From assembly GCA_902543405.1 (NCBI GenBank), contig CACBYC010000003.1, positions 21,171 through 85,170 on the forward strand: 64,000 nucleotides of DNA. The letters are read 5' to 3'. The notes under the pieces are model-generated. The model was not told the origin of the DNA and made no database searches. It saw only the letters and a list, made by a program, of their open reading frames with translations. Shown here piece after piece: positions 43,552-51,546 of this stretch. A program made the position numbers and the translations under genes. This DNA comes from an uncultured Pelagibacteraceae bacterium (lineage in GTDB: Bacteria > Pseudomonadota > Alphaproteobacteria > Pelagibacterales > Pelagibacteraceae). Numbering within the stretch: position 1 is the first letter of the stretch; each line of letters starts with the position of its first letter.

Positions 43552-44694
43552 ATGAATTTAAAACCAACAAGACAAACAGCTATTGAAAATCTCAGTACCT
43601 TTATTGAAGAAAATTTAGAGGAATATTCAAGGCTAAGAAATTTTGATTTTGGTCCTGACAGAAGATCAAATACATCTTGCTTATCACCATATATTACACA
43701 TGGGGTGATTAATGAAAAAGAAGTGATTAGTAAGTCACTGAAAAAATTTTCCTTTTCAAAAAATGAAAAATTTATTCAAGAAGTTTTATGGCGAACATAC
43801 TGGAAAGGTTGGCTGGAACTAAGATCAGGAGTTTGGGATGATTATTTATTAGACTTAAAAAGAATAAAAGAAGAGTTTAAAGATAATAAAAGTTACTTAA
43901 ATGCCATCGAAGGTAACACTGAAATTGAATGCTTCAATAAATGGGTAAATGAACTTAAGACTTATAATTATTTGCATAATCATACCAGAATGTGGTTTGC
44001 GAGCATTTGGATATTTACACTAGACCTGCCTTGGCAACTTGGTGCTGAATTTTTTATGCAACACTTGTATGATGGTGATACTGCATCTAATACATTGGGC
44101 TGGCGTTGGGTTGCAGGTATTCAAACTCAAGGGAAACATTATCTTGCAAGTGAATGGAATATTAAAAAATTTACAAATAATAGATTTGAAAATATTAAAC
44201 TTAACGAAAATGCACCTCCAATAATAAATGATAAAAATTATACTATTCTTCATAAAACTTTTGAAAATCCGATAAATATTGAAAAGAAAAACTTACTAGT
44301 TTTTGAAAATAACTTAGCATTTGAAATCACTGACTTTGCAATTCAAAAATTCAAAAAAATTCTTCTTATTAATAATAAAAATGAAAATAGAAATATTAAA
44401 CTTAGTGAAAATGTAGTGAATTTTAAGGCTAGTTTGATTAAGGAACAAAAAAAAAGGTTAGAGGAAAAATCAATTAATTGTGAGATTATTGATATAAACG
44501 AAATTAAAAATTTAGAAAGTTGTTACTGCCTTTATCCAACTGTTGGAGAAAATTTAGATTACATAAATCAAAACTCGCTAAAAAATATTGAGTTTCTTTT
44601 TAGAAAATTAGATCAAAATTCATGGAAGTTTTGTAACAAAGGTTTTTTTAACTTTAAAAAATATATTCCTAAAATAGTTGAAAACCTTGAATAA
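43552..44694 (+). CDS. photolyase/cryptochrome-related FAD protein with unusual domain order
   Basis: A 380-residue protein. Residues about 30-212 are the FAD-binding domain of photolyases: LSPYITHGVI, EVLWRTYWKGWLE, NHTRMWFAS, LYDGDTASNTLGWRWVAG and QTQGKHYLASEWNI. The N-terminal alpha/beta antenna domain of about 130 residues is missing. Instead a C-terminal part (about 245-340) has alternating strands and helices, including NLLVFENNLAFE and FKASLIKEQKKRLEE, that resemble the antenna domain placed behind the FAD domain. Whether it repairs DNA or senses light is unknown; related alphaproteobacterial proteins are annotated as FAD-binding photolyase-like. Confidence 0.8.
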   Translation: MNLKPTRQTAIENLSTFIEENLEEYSRLRNFDFGPDRRSNTSCLSPYITHGVINEKEVISKSLKKFSFSKNEKFIQEVLWRTYWKGWLELRSGVWDDYLLDLKRIKEEFKDNKSYLNAIEGNTEIECFNKWVNELKTYNYLHNHTRMWFASIWIFTLDLPWQLGAEFFMQHLYDGDTASNTLGWRWVAGIQTQGKHYLASEWNIKKFTNNRFENIKLNENAPPIINDKNYTILHKTFENPINIEKKNLLVFENNLAFEITDFAIQKFKKILLINNKNENRNIKLSENVVNFKASLIKEQKKRLEEKSINCEIIDINEIKNLESCYCLYPTVGENLDYINQNSLKNIEFLFRKLDQNSWKFCNKGFFNFKKYIPKIVENLE

Positions 44695-44735
44695 ATTATA
44701 ATTGAAATTTTTTTAATTTATGAGTTAAAAATAAT

Positions 44736-44972
44736 ATGCAGAACCCACAAATATTAGAATTAATTGAAAATTTAAAGGGAAGAAGAAACTACGAAGAAAA
44801 AAAAGCTTCTAAGCTAGGCTTTAACTCTCTTTATGCATATTTTGAAAACAAACTTTTGCAAGAAAAAACTGCTATAGAAGAAAGTGCAAGAGAACTAGAA
44901 ATAGCAAAAGCTGAAGCAGAATTATTAAAAGAAGAAAAAAGTAAGCAAAAGAAAACTTGCGGCTGTTGTTAA
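44736..44972 (+). CDS. small hypothetical protein with CGCC tail
   Basis: I do not recognise this 78-residue protein. It is helical and charged (EEKKASKLGFNSLYAYFENKLLQ and a likely coiled coil of Glu/Ala/Lys), and ends KKTCGCC, a cysteine cluster that could bind a metal or be lipid-modified. It begins 41 bases after the photolyase-like gene and overlaps the convergent hydrolase gene by 4 bases. Confidence 0.65.
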   Translation: MQNPQILELIENLKGRRNYEEKKASKLGFNSLYAYFENKLLQEKTAIEESARELEIAKAEAELLKEEKSKQKKTCGCC

Positions 44973-46027
44973 ATTCCTAAATTTTTTAAAGACTGAAATT
45001 CACCAATTTTAAAAATAATTGCATCTTCTTTTTTAAAACCATATTTTTCTGCATTATCTTTAAATCTAACGGGTGGCTCCATTATTGGCTCTAAAGATAA
45101 AACAAAAGTACCCCAGTGCATCCCTAAAACTTTTTTACTTTTAAGGTCTCTTGCAATACTTAAAGCCTCTTCAGGGTTAGTATGATAAGAAGATTTATCT
45201 TTATTTGGAGATAATGGATAAAAATTATAAGCACCAATATTAATAAAGGTTAAATCAATAGGCCCATACTTCTCACCTAATTCTTTATAAACATTTCCTA
45301 CACCAGTATCACATGCAAAAAGTATTTTTTTATTTTTATATTCGATTAAAAAATTTCCCCACAATGTTTTATTAGTGTCTGTCAAACTTCTTTTTGACCA
45401 ATGCACTGCAGGAACTAATGTTACTTTTAAATCCTCATTAATCTTAATTTCATCATACCAATCCATTTCGTTCACATCTTTATATTTGTTTCTTGTAAAA
45501 TATTTTCCAAGTCTTAAAGGAAGTAGAACCTTTGCATCTTTAAATGGAAATTTTCTGATTGTTCTCATATCTTGGTGATCATAATGATTGTGTGTCAGAA
45601 GAAATAAATCAGTTTTTGGAAGTTCATTTAAGTTTAAGGCTGTTTTGGTAAATCTTTTTGGACCAAAAATTAAAGGTCCTGCATTTTTTGAAAATACTGG
45701 ATCAGTTATTATTGTTGTATTTCCAAGCTTAATTAAGAAGGTTGCATGTCCTATCCAGCCAACATAATCATCATTTTTTAGATTTTCTAAATCTGAAAGT
45801 ACTTTTTGTTTTTCAATAGCGTGACCTTCGGGAATAGCCATATCAAGTTTTTTCTTTTCCTTATTAAATACTTTAAATGACCACTTAAAATTTGAGTTTC
45901 GTTCTGGAGATCCTTCAGGATTTCTAAAACTACCGTCTGGTAAATGATGATAAGGTGTTTTTTCCATAGCTAATGTAAAAGAATTATAAATAAAAAATAT
46001 AACAATTAAAATTGTTAACTTTGACAA
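44969..46027 (-). CDS. metallo-beta-lactamase-fold hydrolase (NAPE-PLD/RomA-like)
   Basis: A 352-residue exported enzyme with a signal peptide (MSKLTILIVIFFIYNSFTLA). The zinc motif is LLTHNHYDHQDM, with further ligands in PAVHWSKR, FACDTGVG and GMHWGTF. The WIGHATFLIKLGNTTIITDPVFS segment is typical of the UlaG/RomA/NAPE-PLD branch that includes phospholipase D-like enzymes acting on N-acyl lipids. The substrate here is not known. Confidence 0.88.
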   Translation of the reverse strand: MSKLTILIVIFFIYNSFTLAMEKTPYHHLPDGSFRNPEGSPERNSNFKWSFKVFNKEKKKLDMAIPEGHAIEKQKVLSDLENLKNDDYVGWIGHATFLIKLGNTTIITDPVFSKNAGPLIFGPKRFTKTALNLNELPKTDLFLLTHNHYDHQDMRTIRKFPFKDAKVLLPLRLGKYFTRNKYKDVNEMDWYDEIKINEDLKVTLVPAVHWSKRSLTDTNKTLWGNFLIEYKNKKILFACDTGVGNVYKELGEKYGPIDLTFINIGAYNFYPLSPNKDKSSYHTNPEEALSIARDLKSKKVLGMHWGTFVLSLEPIMEPPVRFKDNAEKYGFKKEDAIIFKIGEFQSLKNLGI

Positions 46028-46033
46028 TAATCT

Positions 46034-46882
46034 TTAGTTGTTTAAGGTTCTTTTGAAACACTCAATTGTATTTTTTAACAAACAAGCAATTGTCATTGGT
46101 CCAACTCCTCCTGGAACTGGAGTTAAAGCCTTTGCAACTTTTGAAACTTCTTCAAAATCAACATCACCTACTAAACCATTTTCTGTTTTGTTTATTCCGA
46201 CATCAATAACTATTGCATCTTTTTTCACCCAATTACCTTTTATAAGTTCAGGAATTCCAACAGCAGCAACAATAACATCTGCTTCTAAACATTCATGCTG
46301 AAGGTCTTTTGTTTTTGAGTGAGTAATTGTTACCGTACAATCTTCTTGAAGTAAAAGTTGTGCCATCGCTTTACCATTTAAGTTTGACCGCCCAATCATT
46401 ACAGCTTTTTTTCCTGTTAAGTTAGGTTCTATTTTTTTTAATAAATAATAACATCCAAGAGGTGTACAAGGTATTGAACCTTGATATCCTGATGAAAGAT
46501 TACCTACATTCATAGGGTGTAAGCCATCAACATCTTTATTTGGTGAAATAGTTTCTATAACGTGTTGCTTGTTAATATGTTTTGGGAGTGGCAATTGAAC
46601 CAAAATCCCTGAAACAGTTTCATCTTTATTAAGTTCTTCAATTTTATCTAAGACTGTTTTTTCATCTACAGTGTCTGGGTATTTAATAACTTCAGATTTT
46701 AAACCAACTTGCGTTGCTGATTTTTCTTTATTTCTTACATAAATCTGACTTGGAGCTAAATCTCCAATTAATATCACTGTAAGACCTGGAACTTTGTTAT
46801 ATTTTTCTCTCAGGCCATCTACTTCTGTTTTTAATTCTTCTCTAAGTTCAGCCGATTGTTTTTTTCCGTCTATTAAAATCAT
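46034..46882 (-). CDS. folD: methylenetetrahydrofolate dehydrogenase/cyclohydrolase
   Basis: FolD converts methylene-THF to formyl-THF in two steps with NADP. I start it at 46882 (MILIDGKKQSAELREEL), the family start; an in-frame ATG at 46924 lies inside yggT. The resulting 282 residues carry Tyr48 and Lys52 (YVRNKEKSA), QLPLPKHI, GRSNLNGKAMA (the usual VG-x-P is NG-x-A) and TPVPGGVGPMT. It lies directly downstream of yggT. Confidence 0.95.
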   Translation of the reverse strand: MILIDGKKQSAELREELKTEVDGLREKYNKVPGLTVILIGDLAPSQIYVRNKEKSATQVGLKSEVIKYPDTVDEKTVLDKIEELNKDETVSGILVQLPLPKHINKQHVIETISPNKDVDGLHPMNVGNLSSGYQGSIPCTPLGCYYLLKKIEPNLTGKKAVMIGRSNLNGKAMAQLLLQEDCTVTITHSKTKDLQHECLEADVIVAAVGIPELIKGNWVKKDAIVIDVGINKTENGLVGDVDFEEVSKVAKALTPVPGGVGPMTIACLLKNTIECFKRTLNN

Positions 46883-46887
46883 GATTA

Positions 46888-47178
46888 TTAAAAAATAAGT
46901 GGTGCTATGTAGAGTTTCATACACATTTCTACAAACCAGATCAACAAAAGAAGAATGATAGGTGATATATCAAAAGCACCTAGACTGGGCAAAAAACCCC
47001 TTATTTTATTAAGTATTGGATCAGTAAGCTTATAAGTAAACTCTAATATTGAATAAACAAATCTATTTGAAGTATTTAAAACATTAAAAGCTATTAACCA
47101 GCTTATAACAACGTTAGCGATTACTACATAAGAATACAATTTTAATAATTGTAAAGCTAAATAAAAAATAGCTATCAT
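46888..47178 (-). CDS. yggT: YggT family membrane protein
   Basis: A 96-residue two- to three-helix membrane protein. ANVVISWLIAFNV, FTYKLTDPILNKIRGFLP and DISPIILLLLIWFVE are YggT signatures. The family is linked to cell division and osmotic tolerance. Its start overlaps the MscS gene end by 4 bases; both are envelope-stress proteins. Confidence 0.9.
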   Translation of the reverse strand: MIAIFYLALQLLKLYSYVVIANVVISWLIAFNVLNTSNRFVYSILEFTYKLTDPILNKIRGFLPSLGAFDISPIILLLLIWFVEMCMKLYIAPLIF

Positions 47179-48260
47179 TTCTTCTCTACATATACAGAAG
47201 TGCTTGGGAAAGCAAAAGATGCTTTATTACCCTCAACTATTTCTTTAATTTTAATTGCTAGTCTTTCTTTAACCAACAACATTTCACTCCAACTATTTGT
47301 TTTTGTATAACATCTTACATACATATCTATTGAGCTATCAGCGAATTTATCAACTCTTACAGAAACACCAACTTTAGTGTCATAATCTTCTGAACTATTT
47401 ATAAAATCTTCTATCTCATTTCTTATAGTTTTTAATTGTTCAACGGTAGAGTCATACTGAAGTGTTATCGTCCAACTAATTCTCCAATTTGTAATTTGAC
47501 TTTTATTAATTACAGCATTCTCTGCAAACTGAAAATTTGGAATAATTGCCAAAGACTTGTCAAATTTTCTTATAACAGTTGATCTGAAACCTATTTTTTC
47601 AACTACGCCCTCGATTATTCCTTCAACTTCAATCCAATCACCCATTTTAAATCTTTTTTCAACAAGTACTAAAATTCCTGATATTAAATTTTTGAATAAA
47701 TCTTGTGCTCCTAAAGCAACTGCAACACCGAATAAACCAAGTCCTGCAATAATTGGACCAATTTTAATTCCCCATAATTCTAAAACAGCTGCAGCTCCTA
47801 AGATAAAAATTAAAATTTTTAATGATTTGATAATCCAGCCAATTAGTTCTCTAGTTAAAATTTTATCAAATCCACTTAGTATGTAGGAAATTGGTTCAAT
47901 AATTTGATGAATAATCCAAAAAAGTAAAATCGTAATCAACGTTCTATTTACGTTATCTAAAAATAACCTCGTATCTTCTGCAAAAGACATATAGTAACTT
48001 GCAAAAAATACTCCAAGAACAATTGGAAGAAATCTAGCTGGCCCCTCCATTGCCTTAACGAAGGTATCATCAAGTTTATTTGTAGTTCTCTTAGTAATTA
48101 GTTCTAATTTTTTAATGATTAATTTGCTAATTAACCCTCTAAACACTAAGAATATAAAGAATATTCCAAGACCTATTAAGATCTCAACAAAGTTTACACC
48201 TAAAATCCCCTTTTGCCATACAGACAAAAAAAGTCCTGAAAAATTCTCTAAAACACCCAT
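47175..48260 (-). CDS. mechanosensitive ion channel, MscS family
   Basis: A 361-residue channel. Three or more N-terminal helices are followed by the pore-lining and beta domains: GLGLFGVAVALGAQDLF, FKNLISGILVLVEKRFKMGD and EGIIEGVVEKIGFRSTVIR. It opens under membrane tension to release solutes. It is longer than E. coli MscS (286) through an extended N-terminal membrane part. Confidence 0.92.
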   Translation of the reverse strand: MGVLENFSGLFLSVWQKGILGVNFVEILIGLGIFFIFLVFRGLISKLIIKKLELITKRTTNKLDDTFVKAMEGPARFLPIVLGVFFASYYMSFAEDTRLFLDNVNRTLITILLFWIIHQIIEPISYILSGFDKILTRELIGWIIKSLKILIFILGAAAVLELWGIKIGPIIAGLGLFGVAVALGAQDLFKNLISGILVLVEKRFKMGDWIEVEGIIEGVVEKIGFRSTVIRKFDKSLAIIPNFQFAENAVINKSQITNWRISWTITLQYDSTVEQLKTIRNEIEDFINSSEDYDTKVGVSVRVDKFADSSIDMYVRCYTKTNSWSEMLLVKERLAIKIKEIVEGNKASFAFPSTSVYVEKK

Positions 48261-48262
48261 GG

Positions 48263-48961
48263 CTAAATTTTATATAGTAAAAACTCTTCTTCACCAGAGT
48301 TAAATAGAAAAATTTTTTTCCACTTAATCTCATTTAAAATTGCTGATGCTTTTTCACCCATACACATCAAATTCGTATCCATCCAACTGTCTAAAAGATC
48401 ATATTTTTTAAGTAAATTTAATAAACTCTTAGCGCTATTTTCTGAGTAAACATAAATTATATCAGGGATTGAGGCTTTTAATTGTGCTCTAAATTCCTCT
48501 TTTATTTCTTGAGTTGATGAAACCGTATAGTTGATCAATCTCTTTAAAGAATAACCTTCGGAAATTAGATCTTTATCTAACCTACTAGAAACTATTTCAC
48601 CACTTACGTAAAGAAGTGACCCATTTTTTGAGTCGAAGTTTTGTAATATTAATTCTTTTAAATTATTTACGTTTCCTTCTGCAGAGATGATATTTTGAAA
48701 ACCTTTTAGCTTTGCAACTTTTTCTGTTGCAGAACCAACACAATAACATTCAATTTTTTTATCAACTCTATTTAAATCTAAATTCTTAATCGCATTTGAA
48801 CTTGTAAATATTATTCCTTTAAATTGGCTATAGTCCGGTTCCTCGTATTTAATTGGTTCAACTTTTATCACGGGTAAATGAGAAACTTTATGCCCTAAAG
48901 AACTAAATTTTAATATTAATTCTTTACTATCCTCTAATGGTCTTGTTAATAAAATATGCAT
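48263..48961 (-). CDS. hemD: uroporphyrinogen-III synthase
   Basis: HemD closes hydroxymethylbilane with inversion of ring D. The 232-residue protein is divergent as usual for the family; MHILLTRPLEDSKEL, IIFTSSNAIK and YCVGSATEKVAK are recognisable. It follows hemC by one base, the standard arrangement. Confidence 0.88.
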   Translation of the reverse strand: MHILLTRPLEDSKELILKFSSLGHKVSHLPVIKVEPIKYEEPDYSQFKGIIFTSSNAIKNLDLNRVDKKIECYCVGSATEKVAKLKGFQNIISAEGNVNNLKELILQNFDSKNGSLLYVSGEIVSSRLDKDLISEGYSLKRLINYTVSSTQEIKEEFRAQLKASIPDIIYVYSENSAKSLLNLLKKYDLLDSWMDTNLMCMGEKASAILNEIKWKKIFLFNSGEEEFLLYKI

Positions 48962-48962
48962 T

Positions 48963-49874
48963 TTACCTTTTATAAGATCCCTTTGACTCTGATTTTAATT
49001 TTTCTCCAATCTTAACACTTAAATCTTTAACCATTGTTTTATTTTCACTTTCTTCAACAAAAAATCTTTGTTTGCCATCTACTGAGAAAAGTTCAGCTTT
49101 TATATTTACAAGATCTTTATCAATCTTTGCATACACACCAACTGCTGTATCGCAGTCACCCTCGAGTATTTTTAAGATTTTTCTTTCAGCATTTGCAATA
49201 ATTCTGGACTGATCATCATTAATCTTTTCTAAGATATTAATTATTTCTTGATCATTTTCTCTACATTGTATGGCAATAATACCTTGTCCAGCACACGGTA
49301 TTAATTCTTCAGTATTAAATTCATGTGTAATTTTATTTGTCAAACCTAAAGCTTCAATGCCAGCTTTAGAAACTAAAATTGCATCATAATCTCCATTCTC
49401 TAATTTTTTTATCCTAGTATCCACATTTCCTCTTATTAATTTATATTTCAGATCTGATCTAATACTTTTTAATTGGTATTCCCTTCTGTAAGAAGAAGTG
49501 CCTATAATCGAATTAGGTTTAAGGTCTAGAAAATTTATATTGTCGTTGCTAATAAAAATTTCATTGGGCGAATTTCTTTTTAAATAAAAATTTGTTATTA
49601 GCCCCTCTGTTTCAATTGATGGCATATCTTTTAAAGCATGAACAGCTATATCAATATTATGGTTAATTAATTCTATTTCAATTTTTTTTGAAAATAATCC
49701 TTTTCCTCCAATATTTGACAACCTATCCTTTTGGTTTTCATCTCCACTTGTAACTATTTTTTTTGTTTCTATGTGGGTCGATGAAACTTTTTTGAGATGG
49801 TTTATCACTTTTTCAGTATAAATTTGAGCTAACTGACTTCCTCGAGTACCAATAATAAATTTATCCCTTTTCAT
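48963..49874 (-). CDS. hemC: hydroxymethylbilane synthase (porphobilinogen deaminase)
   Basis: HemC polymerises four porphobilinogens. The 303 residues contain FIIGTRGSQLA, AVHALKDMPS, and the cofactor-binding Cys241 in LEGDCDTAVGVYA. It forms an operon with hemD and diverges from tsaD across 54 bases that contain AT-rich -10-like sequences. Confidence 0.96.
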   Translation of the reverse strand: MKRDKFIIGTRGSQLAQIYTEKVINHLKKVSSTHIETKKIVTSGDENQKDRLSNIGGKGLFSKKIEIELINHNIDIAVHALKDMPSIETEGLITNFYLKRNSPNEIFISNDNINFLDLKPNSIIGTSSYRREYQLKSIRSDLKYKLIRGNVDTRIKKLENGDYDAILVSKAGIEALGLTNKITHEFNTEELIPCAGQGIIAIQCRENDQEIINILEKINDDQSRIIANAERKILKILEGDCDTAVGVYAKIDKDLVNIKAELFSVDGKQRFFVEESENKTMVKDLSVKIGEKLKSESKGSYKR

Positions 49875-49928
49875 AATTCTTATTTTTATTACATTCTTAT
49901 AGTTTAATTGTATTAATTATAAATATTT

Positions 49929-51002
49929 ATGAATGAAAAAAAAATAATCCTTGGAATTGAGACAAGTTGCGATGAAACAGCAGTGTCAATCATAGAAGAA
50001 GATAAAAACGGTAAGATAAAAATATTATCTAATGTAGTTTCAAGTCAATTTGATATTCATAAAGAATTTGGAGGTGTGGTTCCTGAGCTTGCAGCACGAT
50101 CTCATGTTGAAAAAATTGATTTAATTGCAAAAAAAGCAATTAGTGAAAGCGGTGTGAATTTAAATGATGTTTCTGCAATTGCTTCAACATCTGGACCAGG
50201 TTTAATTGTTTGCCTTACTGTTGGTTTAAATTTTGGAAAAGCATTATCTGCTAGTCTAAATATACCTTTTATTGGTGTGAACCATCTTGAAGGGCATGCC
50301 TTAAGTCCAAAACTCAGTACAACATTAGATTTCCCATATTTATTATTATTAATTTCAGGAGGACACACACAATATCTTAGTGTGAATGGACTTGGAAAAT
50401 ATAAAAGATTAGGAACAACAATTGATGATGCTTTAGGAGAAGCATTTGACAAAACTGCAAAACTCTTAGGTATTGAATTTCCAGGAGGTCCAAAGTTAGA
50501 AGAATTTGCAAAGCAGGGAGATGCAAATAAATTTAAACTTCCTAAACCAATTATAAATAAAGGGGGATGTAATTTATCATTTGCAGGTCTTAAAACGGCC
50601 ATTTTAAGAATATCAAGCACTATAAAATCTAAACAAGAAAAATATGATCTTGCAGCATCTTTTCAAAAAACAATTGAAGAAATTTTAGAAGTAAAAACAC
50701 AAATAGCATTTGATGAGTTCAAAAAGACTAGTAAAAAGAAAAATAAAACTTTTGTAATCGCTGGAGGTGTTGCTGCCAACAAGGGTATTAGAAAAAAATT
50801 AATAAAAGTATGTAAGAAGAATGATTTTAGACCAATTTTCCCTGAACCAAAATTATGTGGGGACAATGCAGCTATGATTGCACTTGTTGGTCTTGAAAAG
50901 TATAAAATCAAAAAATTTGATAATTTAGATCTTCCTGCAAGTCCAAGACTACCACTTGACGAAAAAGCAAAGTTTTTAAAAGGAGCGGGAGTTAGATTAT
51001 AA
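49929..51002 (+). CDS. tsaD: tRNA threonylcarbamoyltransferase TsaD
   Basis: TsaD makes the t6A37 modification of ANN-reading tRNAs. The 357 residues have GIETSCDETAVSI, iron ligands His119 and His123 (NHLEGHA), SGGHTQYL, and CGDNAAMIA near the end. The gene is followed without spacing by a very small basic ORF and an EVE gene. The hemC/tsaD divergence is common in alphaproteobacteria. Confidence 0.97.
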   Translation: MNEKKIILGIETSCDETAVSIIEEDKNGKIKILSNVVSSQFDIHKEFGGVVPELAARSHVEKIDLIAKKAISESGVNLNDVSAIASTSGPGLIVCLTVGLNFGKALSASLNIPFIGVNHLEGHALSPKLSTTLDFPYLLLLISGGHTQYLSVNGLGKYKRLGTTIDDALGEAFDKTAKLLGIEFPGGPKLEEFAKQGDANKFKLPKPIINKGGCNLSFAGLKTAILRISSTIKSKQEKYDLAASFQKTIEEILEVKTQIAFDEFKKTSKKKNKTFVIAGGVAANKGIRKKLIKVCKKNDFRPIFPEPKLCGDNAAMIALVGLEKYKIKKFDNLDLPASPRLPLDEKAKFLKGAGVRL

Positions 51003-51119
51003 ATGTCGAAAAGATATAGTGGTAAATCGTTTAAGGATGCTAGTGTAATGAAACAAGCTAAACTTTCTTTAAAGGAAAAAAGAAAACTTAAAAAAGAAAA
51101 GAAAAAGAAAAAAAATTAA
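51003..51119 (+). CDS. 38-residue lysine-rich small protein
   Basis: This very short frame starts at the ATG immediately after the tsaD stop and ends immediately before the ATG of the EVE gene, so it exactly fills the gap. It has MSKRYSGKSFKDASVMKQAK followed by an almost pure Lys/Glu/Arg tail. Exact tiling with both neighbours supports translation, perhaps by re-initiation. The high charge suggests RNA binding. No family is recognised, and A-rich DNA makes such tails easy to arise by chance. Confidence 0.55.
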   Translation: MSKRYSGKSFKDASVMKQAKLSLKEKRKLKKEKKKKKN

Positions 51120-51536
51120 ATGCAATATTGGTTAATGAAATCTGAGCCGGATGTATGGTCAATTGATCAACAAATCAAAGCTGGGGAAAAAGGAGCTGAC
51201 TGGGATGGTGTAAGAAATTACCAAGCAGCAAGTAACTTAAAAAAAATGGAAAAAGGAGATCTTTGTTTTTTTTATCATTCTAATATAGGAAAAGAGATAG
51301 TTGGTATAGTCGAAGTTATTAAAACGGCATTCATTGATCCAACTGATAAGGAAAAAAGATTTGTTGCAGTTAAAGTTAGATTTAAAAGTAAACTTCAAAA
51401 TCCTGTAACACTTGAAAACATCAAAAAAACTAAGGCTTTGGAGAACTTATCTCTAATTAGACAAAGTAGACTATCTGTCATGCCTATTGATACTAAAAGC
51501 TGGAAAATAATTTTGAAGATGGGTAAAATTAATTAA
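51120..51536 (+). CDS. EVE domain protein (THYN1-like)
   Basis: A 138-residue PUA/YTH-like fold. [18 protein letters not shown] and [17 protein letters not shown] are the hallmark segments of the EVE domain, which binds modified bases in nucleic acids. It lacks any fused nuclease. It follows tsaD and the small basic ORF, so all three may be expressed together. Confidence 0.92.
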   Translation: MQYWLMKSEPDVWSIDQQIKAGEKGADWDGVRNYQAASNLKKMEKGDLCFFYHSNIGKEIVGIVEVIKTAFIDPTDKEKRFVAVKVRFKSKLQNPVTLENIKKTKALENLSLIRQSRLSVMPIDTKSWKIILKMGKIN

Positions 51537-51546
51537 AAAAAAATTC

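Noticed and set aside
46883..46924. Upstream start for folD at 46924
   Set aside because: It would overlap the end of yggT and adds 14 non-conserved residues before the family start MILIDGKK.
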